Below the pieces are notes generated by a model. That model saw only the letters and a list, made by a program, of their open reading frames with translations. It was not told the origin of the DNA and did no database searches. Positions 16,406-26,000 of a DNA stretch of 64,000 bases are shown piece after piece. How positions within the stretch are numbered: the stretch's first letter is position 1; each line of letters starts with the position of its first letter. The position numbers were made by a program, and so were the translations under genes. Source of the DNA: Starkeya sp. ORNL1 (GTDB lineage Bacteria > Pseudomonadota > Alphaproteobacteria > Rhizobiales > Xanthobacteraceae); contig NZ_CP048834.1 of the NCBI RefSeq assembly GCF_012971745.1, positions 6,209,001 to 6,273,000 of the forward strand, read 5' to 3'.

Positions 16406-17491
16406 ATGAGCGTTGAAATCGAGCATCTCTCGATGCGGTACGGAGCAAATCCAGTCGTCGACGACCTTACGGCAAGCTTCAGCGCCAACGCCATTTCAGT
16501 GCTGCTTGGCCCCAGCGGCTGCGGCAAGACCACCACCTTGCGGTGCATTGCGGGGCTGGAAGAGCCAAGCATGGGCACCATCAGGATCGGCGACAGCCCG
16601 GTGTTCTCCCGGGACAGGCAGATACACCTGCCGCCGGAGAAGCGCGATCTGGGGATGGTGTTCCAGTCCTATGCCATCTGGCCGCACATGACGGTGTTCG
16701 AGAACGTTGCGCTCCCTCTCCGTGCGCGCGGCATCGACGCCGCCGAGACGCGCAAGCGCGTCGAGGAGACGCTCGCCATGGTCGGCCTAGCAAGTGTGCG
16801 CGATCGTAGCGCCACGCAGTTGTCAGGCGGCCAGCAGCAACGCGTGGCCATTGCGCGCTGCATCGTCTCCCGCCCGAAGCTCATGCTGCTCGACGAACCG
16901 CTCAGCAATCTGGATGCGAAATTGCGCACGGAAATGCGACAGGAACTGAAGGAGATGCAGCGCCGCACCGGCCTCACCATGCTGTTCGTTACCCACGACC
17001 AGGAGGAGGCAATGTCGCTTGCCGATACCATCTTCCTGTTCCGCAATGGCAAGATCGTGCAGCAAGGCGCGCCGCAGGACATCTACCGTCGACCGTACAA
17101 TCGCTACGTGGCGGAGTTTCTCGGCAAGACCAACCTGTTTCCCGTACAGGTCCACGCGGCCGGCGTCGGCATCGACCTTCGCACGCAAGAAGGTCAGTTC
17201 GTCCTGTCCCGTAGCACCAATCCCGCCTGGAACGAGTATGACGGCGCCTATGTCGGCGTCATCCGGCCTGAGGCGTGGGCGCTGGTCCCGGACAGCCAGG
17301 CTGGCCTGCCTGGGCAGGTCGAGGCGATGATGTTCCTCGGCGATCGCGTCGAGCTGACGGTGGATTCCCCGGTCGGCAGGCTGCTGGTGCTGCGCCCGGG
17401 ATACGAGCGTTTCACCATAGGCGACAATCTCCGGCTCGGAGTTGATTTTGAACGCATTCACCTGCTGCGCCCTGAAGCGGCGGCGGCATGA
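16406..17491 (+). CDS. ABC transporter ATP-binding protein (PotA/FbpC-type)
   Basis: A 361-residue ATPase: Walker A GPSGCGKTT at about residues 35-43, Q-loop MVFQSYAIWPHMTV, signature LSGGQQQR at about 138, Walker B LMLLDEPLSNLDAK at about 158 and the H-loop VTHDQEE at about 195. The C-terminal 120 residues form an OB-like TOBE regulatory domain (GVIRPEAWAL...GDRVELTV). It energises the import of the ligand captured by the operon's binding protein. Its last four bases overlap the next start (ATGA), so translation is coupled. Confidence 0.9.
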   Translation: MSVEIEHLSMRYGANPVVDDLTASFSANAISVLLGPSGCGKTTTLRCIAGLEEPSMGTIRIGDSPVFSRDRQIHLPPEKRDLGMVFQSYAIWPHMTVFENVALPLRARGIDAAETRKRVEETLAMVGLASVRDRSATQLSGGQQQRVAIARCIVSRPKLMLLDEPLSNLDAKLRTEMRQELKEMQRRTGLTMLFVTHDQEEAMSLADTIFLFRNGKIVQQGAPQDIYRRPYNRYVAEFLGKTNLFPVQVHAAGVGIDLRTQEGQFVLSRSTNPAWNEYDGAYVGVIRPEAWALVPDSQAGLPGQVEAMMFLGDRVELTVDSPVGRLLVLRPGYERFTIGDNLRLGVDFERIHLLRPEAAAA

Positions 17492-18342
17492 TCCCGACTG
17501 CGCAAAGGGAGCTTGAATTGTCCATCTTGCGAGGCGTCGATGCGCACGCCCACATCTATGGCGGGCCGGAATACGGCTTCGCGCCGAACGCGCGATTCAT
17601 CCCGCACCCTTCGCAACAGGGAACGGCCCGGCAATTCCGCGCGGTATTGGCGGCCCACGGGCTGACCCACGCGCTTCTGGTGGCCGCGCAGCCCTACGGT
17701 TTCGACAACAGCGCGATGCTGGACGCCATTGCGGCGTCGAGCGGGCGTTTCAAAGGGATCGTGCTGGCCAATCCCGGCCTGTCGGAAGCGGACATGCTGG
17801 ACCTGTCGGCCCGCGGCATCGTCGGGCTGCGAGTGAACCTGTTCGCATATGGGCTGCGTGAACTGACGGAGCCCGGTGCGGAGCGGATGTTCGCCCTGGC
17901 GCGCGAGCTCGGCTGGATCCTGCAAGTGCACTACAAGGGCGACGGCCTCATCGAAGCGCTGCCGGCATTGCGGGCGACCGGCATGCGGCTGCTGGTGGAT
18001 CATCTCGGCCGCCCGGTTCCCTCCGCCGGATTGCGGCAGCGCGGCTATCAGGCGCTGCTTGAGCTGGGCCGCGAGGGCCGCGCCGTGGTCAAGCTCTCCG
18101 GCGCCGACCGCTACTCCGAGGCCGGCTTGCCCTGGGACGATGTCGATCACTACGTCGCGGAGGCGGTCAGGGTCTTTGGCCTGCACAATTGCGTCTGGGG
18201 CTCCGACTGGCCGTTCGTTCCCGGCGAAGAGCGGGTGGATTACGGGCCAGTTCAGGCCTGTCTTTCACGCTGGCTGCCGGACGAGGCTGACAGGCGCACC
18301 GTGCTCTGGGAAACGCCTTCGCGGCTGTTCGGATTTTCCTGA
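17488..18342 (+). CDS. Amidohydrolase-2 family enzyme (LigI/PDC-hydrolase-like)
   Basis: A 284-residue TIM-barrel hydrolase. The metal motif HxH is seen in VDAHAHIYGG (His20, His22). Later come LQVHYKGDG (a metal-binding or catalytic His), LLVDHLGRPVP and CVWGSDWPF, where the Asp is the general base. This order is that of amidohydrolase family 2, which includes 2-pyrone-4,6-dicarboxylate lactonase (LigI) and L-fuconolactone-type lactonases. Next to an importer and an aldolase it probably opens a lactone ring before aldol cleavage. The exact substrate is not known. It overlaps the ATPase gene by 4 bases. Confidence 0.82.
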   Translation: MIPTAQRELELSILRGVDAHAHIYGGPEYGFAPNARFIPHPSQQGTARQFRAVLAAHGLTHALLVAAQPYGFDNSAMLDAIAASSGRFKGIVLANPGLSEADMLDLSARGIVGLRVNLFAYGLRELTEPGAERMFALARELGWILQVHYKGDGLIEALPALRATGMRLLVDHLGRPVPSAGLRQRGYQALLELGREGRAVVKLSGADRYSEAGLPWDDVDHYVAEAVRVFGLHNCVWGSDWPFVPGEERVDYGPVQACLSRWLPDEADRRTVLWETPSRLFGFS

Positions 18343-18383
18343 GCGAGAGCAAACATCGTACGAACATCCATCGGGGGAACGGA

Positions 18384-19181
18384 ATGCCCAACGTCGTCGA
18401 GAACATTGCCAAGCGGAAGCTGAGGGAAGGCAAACTCATCCTCAGCCTGAGCGTCAACCAGATGCGGACGGCGAATATTGGCCTAGTCGCCGCGGCATGC
18501 GGATATGACGCCTTGTATTGCGATCTCGAGCACAACCCAACATCACTGGAATCCGCGGCGATGATCTGTGTCGCCACGTTGCCCACCGGTGTCACGCCGC
18601 TGTGCCGCGTCACCTCGCGCGATCCCCATGATATTGCCCGCGTGCTGGATTGCGGCGCGCAGGGCGTAATGGTTCCGCACGTCAGCACGGTGGAGGAAGC
18701 CCGTGTCGCGGTAGATGCGGTCCGCTTCTCGCCGATCGGCCATCGTTCTGCGTTCAGCCAGGCGCCATCCCTCGGCTATGCCAGTTATCCCCAGGGGCAG
18801 ATCAACACGGTGCTGAATGCGGAAACCCTGCTGATCGTCATGCTGGAGACACCCGAGGCGATCGAAAACGCCGACGCCATCGCGGCGATCGAGGGCATCG
18901 ACATGGTGCATATAGGCTCCACCGATCTCAGCACCGAACTGGGAGTTCCGGGTGACTATCGGCACGAGCGCATGCGCGCCGCCTACGAGGAAGTGGCGGC
19001 CGCGGCGAAGGCGCACGGAAAGTGGATGGGTGTCGGCGGCGTGCGCAACGACATGGAATATCTGACTTGGCTGGTCAGCATCGGCGTTCAGTACCTTAGC
19101 GGAGCTTCGGACCTCGGCTTCATCCTTCAAGGTGGCAAAGCCGATGTCGCGGCAATGCGGAAAATCCCGCTTTGTAGCTGA
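18384..19181 (+). CDS. HpcH/HpaI-family aldolase
   Basis: A 265-residue class II aldolase. Motifs are YDALYCDLEHNP (catalytic-site EH segment), GAQGVMVPHVSTVEEARVAV (the 'G..GvmvP.v.s.e.a' substrate/metal strand, usual Glu-Asp metal ligands further on), LLIVMLETPEAIENADAIAA (metal-binding Glu) and GIDMVHIGSTDLSTELG (metal-binding Asp, usual form G.nDLs). Such enzymes cleave 4-hydroxy-2-oxoacids to pyruvate and an aldehyde. As the last gene of the operon it fits a pathway that imports, hydrolyses and cleaves a sugar acid or lignin-derived acid. GGGGGAACGG lies before the ATG. Confidence 0.85.
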   Translation: MPNVVENIAKRKLREGKLILSLSVNQMRTANIGLVAAACGYDALYCDLEHNPTSLESAAMICVATLPTGVTPLCRVTSRDPHDIARVLDCGAQGVMVPHVSTVEEARVAVDAVRFSPIGHRSAFSQAPSLGYASYPQGQINTVLNAETLLIVMLETPEAIENADAIAAIEGIDMVHIGSTDLSTELGVPGDYRHERMRAAYEEVAAAAKAHGKWMGVGGVRNDMEYLTWLVSIGVQYLSGASDLGFILQGGKADVAAMRKIPLCS

Positions 19182-19231
19182 CCACCACGCGCTGCTGGAA
19201 TGATCGAGCAGCCGCTTCGGTAAACGGGAGT

Positions 19232-19249
19232 TTGGTGGGCCCGGCAGGA
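19232..19249. repeat. attL: left direct repeat of the genomic island
   Basis: TTGGTGGGCCCGGCAGGA is identical over 18 bases to 41605-41622, which is the 3' end of the tRNA gene. It marks the left border of the island, 51 bases after the aldolase stop. Confidence 0.88.
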
Positions 19250-19770
19250 AACTAGGTGAGAATAAAATAACTATGTAAAATCAGATCTTTATATGAAGGT
19301 GCGTAGCGCGCTTGTGTAGCAGACGCATGATGTGTTTGCCCCCGGTCGTGGCTCCTCACAAGTGACGTATGTGTCAATCGAGTCCTAGCAAGGTACTCGA
19401 ACCTGAAGCTTCGCAGGGGTTTCCGCGGGCCCGGTCCTCCGCATTCTTCGGCGAAGGGCGTGAAGATGATTATTGCCACGCGGGACCGCGTCACGCGGAA
19501 CTGACACCTTTTGGTGCAACGGGTTGCAATAATCTGCGAGCCGCGGTTGGCGGCTTTTGACCCATCTGCGACCTTGGGAAGGTCCGCTCGCGTCGGACCG
19601 GCGCTGGAACGAGAATTCAGTTGCGGTGGAGCTGACTCTTAGCCGCCCAAGATCATCAATTCTTGGACGTGATGTGCCTTGCGTATCGCTGTGACACGCA
19701 AAATCCAGGCACGGTTGTAGCGCTATGGGCGCTTCGCTTAATGTGAATTTTAACAACAGGGGGGATTCGG
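19250..19770. other. Left end of island, no gene
   Basis: AT-rich at first (19255-19300), then mixed. The palindrome TGCAACGGGTTGCA lies at 19515-19528. No ORF has convincing protein character. GGGGGG at about 19759-19764 serves the GTG start of drmD at 19771. Confidence 0.5.
19515..19528. promoter_or_regulatory. TGCAACnnGTTGCA palindrome, site 1
   Basis: TGCAACGGGTTGCA lies 243 bases upstream of drmD. The same palindrome recurs at 34232, 36155, 39746 and, with one mismatch, 37459, all within the island. Confidence 0.5.
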
Positions 19771-22700
19771 GTGTCTGCTCCAAGCCATTCGGCCTCCCCA
19801 TCCGAGGGAGAGTTCGTCAGCGTCCGAGGGCGTCCTTGGTTGGTCGATGGTGTGATCGAGGCGGGGCGCGGACTCCAGACCCTTTCGCTTTCGTGCATCG
19901 CCGACGACGCCAACGGCGAGGCGCTGGAGGTCATCTGGGACGCTGAGGTCGCCGCGTCCGTAATTGATGACACGGGCTGGCAGTCGGTCGGCCTCGGTGG
20001 ACCAGACAGTCCAGAGGTCCTAGCGGCGCATGTGAGGGCCTTGCGATGGAAGTCGGCCACGGCCGCGGACCGCGAGTTGCTGCAAGCGCCGTTCCGTGCA
20101 GGCATCCGGCTCGATGCCTATCAGTTGCTGCCTCTCCGAAAGGCTCTGCGCCTTCCCCGCGTAAACCTGCTCATCGCCGACGACGTCGGCTTGGGTAAGA
20201 CGATCGAGGCTGGGCTGGTTACGCGGGAGCTGTTGCTTCGGAAGCGGGTCGATTTCATCGTAATTGCGGCTCCGCCTTCGATGACGATCCAGTGGAAGGA
20301 TGAGCTTGAGGCCAAGTTCGGTCTGTCGTTCGACATCATCGACCGGGAACGGGTTTCTGACCTTCGGCGTCAGCGCGGGTTCGCCGTGAACCCTTGGAAC
20401 ACCGGCTCGCGCTTCATTATCTCGCACCGGCTCCTAACAGACGAGACCTACGCTAGTGGGTTGCGAGACGTGCTCGGAGAGTTCCGCGCCCGCGCACTGC
20501 TAATCCTCGACGAGGCGCACCACGCCGCCCCTTCGGCGGGCGTTCGTTACGCGGTTTCAAGCCAACTAACTCGCGCCGTTCGTGAGCTCGCGGATCGTTT
20601 CGAGCACCGGCTGTTTCTGTCCGCCACGCCGCACAATGGACACTCGAACAGCTTCTCGGCACTTTTGGAGATGCTGGACCCTCAGCGGTTCACCCGAGGC
20701 GTCATCGTTCGGCCGAAAGACCTCGAGCCGGTCATGGTGCGGCGGCTGAAATCCGACCTGCGCCGCTTGGGCGAGGATTTCCCCAAACGGATCATCGAGC
20801 CCATCGTTATCAACGGCCTACCTGACAACGCCTCCGAGCTGGACCTCGCACGCCGCCTCGCCGCCTATGGCGAGCTGCGCATGCTGCGCATCGCGAAGTT
20901 GCCGACCCAGAAGGCCGCCCTCGCCAAGCTGGCGTTCGTGGGGCTTCAGCAACGGCTGCTCTCCTCTATCGCCGCGTTCGCGCGCACCCTGAAGGTGCAT
21001 CGCAAGGGGCTGCAGCGGATCATCGACGGGGAAACCCCACTGCAATCGGCGGGAGCCGCGCAGGGGTTCGTCGCGGCGCGCGCCGGAGACGACGTCGCCG
21101 AACTCGATCTGGAAGACGCCGAAGCCGAGGCCACGGCCGACGCCGAGGAAGACAGCCTCGCCGATGCGGCGACGGTCATAGGCTCGGTCGGCGCTGAAAA
21201 GGGCGACCTCCTGGCTGAGCTCGCCGCGGTCGACGAGATGCTGGCCATCGCCGAGCACGCGGCCACCCGCCCCGACGCGCGCGTTCGTCACCTGGTCGAT
21301 TGGATCAAGACCAACCTCTTCACCGATGGCGTCTGGAACGAGCGCCGCCTGATCCTCTTCACCGAGTACGAAGACACCCGCCGCTGGCTGGAGCGCCGGT
21401 TGCGGGAGGCGTTCTCAGACACAGATCGCGAGGACGAGCGGATCGGTGTCTTCTCCGGCGCGACCAATTCGGATCGCCGGGAGGCGGTGAAGCGGGCCTT
21501 CAACGCCGACCCCGCGGTCGAGCCCCTGCGCATCCTCATCTGCACTGACGCGGCGCGCGAAGGGATCAATCTGCAGACCCGCTGCGCCGATCTCATCCAC
21601 TTCGATCTGCCCTGGAACCCGGCGCGGCTCGAACAGCGTAATGGTCGCATCGACCGCAAGCTGCAGCCGGCCAAACGCATCCATTGCCGATACTTCCGCT
21701 ACGAGCAGCGGGAGGCGGACATCGTCCTCGAAGCCCTCGTTCGCAAAACCGAGACCATCCGCGAGGAACTCGGCTCCGCCGGCCGCGTCATCGAGGATCG
21801 CGTCACCGCCAAGCTGGCCGGGGCCGGGATCGGCAAGGGTCAGGCCACAGCGATCGCGCGCCAGGTCGCCGAAGAAGATGACAAGGAGGCCCGCGCGCGC
21901 GCCCAGGCTGAAATGGACGGCGAGGAAGCCGCCCGGCATGAGGTTCTGCTCAAGGAACAAGACGACCTTCGCCGGGCGCTCGAGCGCTCCCGCGAACGGG
22001 TGGGCGTCGATGCCGACGACCTTCAGCGTGTCGCGGCGACAGCCATGGCCCGGGCCGGCGTGTCGCTGGACGAGGCCGAAGCCGAACACATCGGCAAGGT
22101 CGCGACGTTCCAGCTCGATCCGACCAGCCCCGGGTTCGCGACGGACGCCGGTTGGGACGACGCCTTTGACGACCTCCGCACCCGCCCCCGAAAGCGCGGC
22201 GAACGGGTCGGGGACTGGCGGCGTGACGCGCCGGTCCGTAAGATATCCTTCGAGCCGCCCATCCTGGCCGATGGCCGCAACGCCGACGATGTCGTCCAAG
22301 TCCATCTGGAGCACAGGCTGGTCCGCCGCCTCCTCTCGCGGTTCCTCAGCCAGGGGTTCCAGTCGCGCCTCTCGCGACTGTCAGTGATCCTGGGTCCGGG
22401 CGCGCAGCCGCGCATTGTTATGATGGGGCGCCTGGCGGTGTACGGGCCGAATGCGGCCAGACTGCACGAGGAGATCATCCCCATCACGGCGATCTGGACT
22501 GAAGCGGAACGAGCCACAAAGGCGCTGCGGCCACTCGGCGAAAGCGGCGAAGAGAAGACCTTGAACCAGCTCGAGGAGGCCCTGCGCGATGGCCGCCAGG
22601 CGCCCGCGTCAGTCACCGCGCGCATCCAGCCGCTGTTGGCCAAGGACATCGCCGACCTGACACCCAGCTTGGCCTCCATCGCCAACGAGCGCTTGGCGGC

Positions 22701-23004
22701 CGTCAAGGTCCAGTTGACGAAGCGGGGTGAGGAAGAGGCCCGGTCGCTGACCACCCTGTTGGAGCAACAGCGTAATCGCATCCTCGCCGCGTCCAAGGAC
22801 TTCAACCCGAACCAGCTGAGCCTCGACCTGGTGCCCGAGGAGCGCCGCGAGCGTGAGGCGGACAAGCGCCATTGGCAGACCCGGCTCGACCGCTTGGAGA
22901 GCGAGCTGCAAACCGAGCCTCAGCGGCTGAGGGACGCCTACGAGGTTCGCGCCCACCGCCTCGAGCCGGTCGGGATCGTCTATCTCTGGCCGACGTCGGG
23001 ATAA
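19771..23004 (+). CDS. drmD: DISARM class 1 SNF2-like helicase DrmD
   Basis: A 1077-residue SNF2-family ATPase. The N-terminal ~120 residues are family-specific. Then follow ADDVGLGKTIEAGL (Walker A, Lys about 140), ILDEAHHAAP (DEAH box about 246), LFLSATPHNGHSN (motif III) and, in the second lobe, LILFTEYEDTRRWLERRL, ICTDAAREGINLQ (motif V) and HFDLPWNPARLEQRNGRIDR (motif VI, arginine finger about 625). The long C-terminal part is helical and charged. Size, motif forms and the genes that follow (adenine methylase, DrmA-like and DrmB-like proteins) identify DrmD, the SNF2 protein that marks class 1 DISARM anti-phage systems. It starts at GTG 19771 after AGGGGGG. The methylase gene begins 4 bases after its stop. 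Confidence 0.88.
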   Translation: MSAPSHSASPSEGEFVSVRGRPWLVDGVIEAGRGLQTLSLSCIADDANGEALEVIWDAEVAASVIDDTGWQSVGLGGPDSPEVLAAHVRALRWKSATAADRELLQAPFRAGIRLDAYQLLPLRKALRLPRVNLLIADDVGLGKTIEAGLVTRELLLRKRVDFIVIAAPPSMTIQWKDELEAKFGLSFDIIDRERVSDLRRQRGFAVNPWNTGSRFIISHRLLTDETYASGLRDVLGEFRARALLILDEAHHAAPSAGVRYAVSSQLTRAVRELADRFEHRLFLSATPHNGHSNSFSALLEMLDPQRFTRGVIVRPKDLEPVMVRRLKSDLRRLGEDFPKRIIEPIVINGLPDNASELDLARRLAAYGELRMLRIAKLPTQKAALAKLAFVGLQQRLLSSIAAFARTLKVHRKGLQRIIDGETPLQSAGAAQGFVAARAGDDVAELDLEDAEAEATADAEEDSLADAATVIGSVGAEKGDLLAELAAVDEMLAIAEHAATRPDARVRHLVDWIKTNLFTDGVWNERRLILFTEYEDTRRWLERRLREAFSDTDREDERIGVFSGATNSDRREAVKRAFNADPAVEPLRILICTDAAREGINLQTRCADLIHFDLPWNPARLEQRNGRIDRKLQPAKRIHCRYFRYEQREADIVLEALVRKTETIREELGSAGRVIEDRVTAKLAGAGIGKGQATAIARQVAEEDDKEARARAQAEMDGEEAARHEVLLKEQDDLRRALERSRERVGVDADDLQRVAATAMARAGVSLDEAEAEHIGKVATFQLDPTSPGFATDAGWDDAFDDLRTRPRKRGERVGDWRRDAPVRKISFEPPILADGRNADDVVQVHLEHRLVRRLLSRFLSQGFQSRLSRLSVILGPGAQPRIVMMGRLAVYGPNAARLHEEIIPITAIWTEAERATKALRPLGESGEEKTLNQLEEALRDGRQAPASVTARIQPLLAKDIADLTPSLASIANERLAAVKVQLTKRGEEEARSLTTLLEQQRNRILAASKDFNPNQLSLDLVPEERREREADKRHWQTRLDRLESELQTEPQRLRDAYEVRAHRLEPVGIVYLWPTSG

Positions 23005-23008
23005 GGTC

Positions 23009-26000
23009 ATGAGCGAAGACATCAACCGCGATCCAGACATCGAATGGCTCGACCATGTGCGGCCGGTCGGCCTGGTCATCGCCGCCAGCCTGATCAAAGA
23101 GCTTGGCCTCGCGCCGACCCGCCAGACGGCCGTGGACACCGCGGAGGCGGCCGAGCAGATCGACGTGGAGGGTTCGGGCCGCTCGCTGCGCGATCCGTGG
23201 GCCTTCGCGCAGGCCATCCTCGGTTGGGAAGCGCGGCACGTCGCGGGTGCGCCAGAGGGATCGGAGATCCCGGTGTCCCTCGTCGTACCGCTTCCCGAGC
23301 ACAACACGTCGCTGCAGCCGACCTGGGCAGTGGGCGAGCTGGGCGATGGCGCCGGCGAGTGGCAACTGCTCATTCGCGTCGAGGACGCCGGCGTCGATCC
23401 GGATCAGCGGGCGAGCCTGGACGGGTGGGAGGCGACGCCGCAACAGCGGTTCGAACGGCTCCTGCGTGAAACCGGCGTGTTCGTCGGCCTGATGATCACC
23501 GACAACGCCCTGCGACTGACCTACGCGCCGCGGGGCGAGACGTCCGGTCATCTGACCTTCCCGATCCGGCCGCTGGCGATGGTCGCCGGCCGGCCGATGC
23601 TGGGCGGCCTCAAGCTGCTGCTGGGCGCTGTCCGCCTCTTCATCGAAGGCGACGACCGCCGACTGCCGGCCCTGCTGGCAAAGAGCCGCGACGCCCAGGC
23701 CGCGGTCTCCACCGCGCTCGCCGGACAGGTGCTCGGTTCCCTGCATGAGCTCCTGCGCGGCTTCGACGCCGCCGAGCCCGACCTCGTCCGCCATCTCGCC
23801 ACCAGCCGGCCCGGCCACCTCTACGAGGGCCTTCTGACGGTGCTGATGCGGCTGGTCTTCGTGCTCTACGCCGAGGACCGCGACCTGCTGCCCTCCCGGA
23901 CCGACGCCGACGCCCGGCGTGTCTATGAAACCAGCTACGCCGTGCGCGGGCTCTATGCGCGCCTGAGCGAGGACGCGGCCCTCCACCCGGATACGATGGA
24001 CGAGCGCCAGGGCGGGTGGGGCCAGCTTCTGGCGCTGTTCCGGCTGATCTACGGCGGGCATCGCACTGGCTTTGTGCAGGAGCGCGGCGGCAAGCTGTTC
24101 GACCCCGACGCCTTCCCGTTTCTGGAGGGTCGGACGCTCCCGACGGACGCGCCGCGCGTGCCGGGCGTCTCCGATGGCTGCCTGCTTCGCATCCTCGAAG
24201 GCCTGATGACGCTGAAGCTCCGGGGCGGAACGCGAGAGCGGCTGTCCTATCGCGCGCTCGACGTCGAACAGATCGGCTCGGTCTACGAGACGGTGATGGG
24301 CTTCGAGGCCGGCCTGACGTCCGGCCGCTCGCTGGCGATCAAGGCCGGCAAGAACAACAAGACCCCCGTCTTCGTGGACCTCGACGCGCTGGCGGCGCTC
24401 AAGGGCAAGGCGCGGATCAAGTCCCTGAAGGAAGATACCGGCCGGGCCTTGACGGCCGCGCAAGCCAAGCCGATCGACGACGCCGGGAGCCTCGAGGACC
24501 TCGTCGTTGCGCTGGATGGCCTGGTCGATGAGCGGGGCTCGCCCAAGAAGACCCTCGCGGCGCCGGGCACGCCGATCCTGCAGCCGACCGATGAGCGCCG
24601 CAGGACGGGAAGCCACTACACGCCCCGGTCGCTTACCGCGCCCATCGTCAAGCACGCGCTGGAGCCAGCCTTCGCTTGCCTAGGGCCCGACGCTACGGCG
24701 GATCAGGTTCTGGACCTTAAGGTCTGCGATCCCGCCATGGGGTCGGGCGCCTTCTTGGTCGAGGCCTGTCGCGCGCTGGGCGAGCGCCTGATCTTGGCTT
24801 GGGCGCGCTGGCCGGAGAGCCGGCCCACGATCCCGGCCGACGAAGATGAGGAGCTGCATGCCCGGCGGCTTGTCGCCCAGCGCTGCCTATATGGCGTCGA
24901 CAAGAACCCCCGCGCGGTCGATCTGGCGCGGTTGTCGCTCTGGCTGGCGACGCTGGCGCGGGACCATGAGTTCACCTTCCTCGACCACGCATTGAAGTGC
25001 GGCGACAGCCTCGTCGGGCTCACACCATCGCAGATCGCCGCGGCCAACTGGGATGAAGCCAAGCCTGGGTTGCCGCTGTTCCGCCAGCTGGTCCGCGAGA
25101 GGGTCGCTGAGGCTGAAACCGCCCGAGCAGAGATTCAGTCCGCGCCCGACGATACAACACGTGTGATCCAGGAGGCGCGGCATCGCCATGTAGAGACCCG
25201 ATTGTCGCCGATCCGTGCGATGGGCGATGCGATCCTTTCGGCGTTCTTTGCTGCCGACAAAGGCAAGGCGCGTGAAAAGGCGAGGGCGGAGGTCGAGAGT
25301 CAGATTTCGGGTATGCCGCCACGATGGGACCAGCTCGATGCGGCGGCGAACAGGTTGCGATCGGGAGAGCTAGGTATCCCGCCATTCCATTGGCAGCTTG
25401 AGTTTCCCGAGGTGTTTGCGCGCGAAAACGCTGGGTTCGATGCGATTGTTGGTAATCCGCCCTTTTTGGGTGCCAAGCGGATTTCCGAGCAATTTGGAAC
25501 TGGATATCGAGATTGGCTCGCAGCGCTACACTACCGCAGCACCAAGAATGTTGATCTGGTTGGACATTTCTTTCTCCGAGCATACTCGCTGCTGAGAGCC
25601 GATGGGGTCATGGGCCTAATTGGCACCAACACTCTTGCTCAAGGTGACACGCGTGAGGGATCGCTCGCCATAATTTTGACCGGCGGCGGAGCTGTCGCCC
25701 GCGCTCGAAAGCGCGTGCCTTGGCCGGGCGATGCTGGTGTCGTCGTTTCCGTCGTGCACATAGCGAAGGGCGCAGTGTCCAACGCGTTCCTAGACGCCCG
25801 GCCTGTGAGCAGGATTTCGGCCTATTTGGTAGAGGGCGACTTCGACAGCTCGCCGTCTAGGCTTGCGGCGAATTCTCGCAAAGCATTTCAGGGGTCCATC
25901 ATCTTGGGGATGGGCTTCACGTTCGATGATGTGGCCGCGGCGAAGGGAGCTGCAGCTTCCGCCAGCGATATGGCGAGGATTATAGCGTCCGACCAAGCAG

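Noticed and set aside
22802..24655. 617-residue minus-strand ORF overlapping drmD and drmMI
   Set aside because: Composition is Arg/Gln/Gly/Ala-rich shadow of high-GC coding sequence, with no motifs; drmMI fully explains the DNA.
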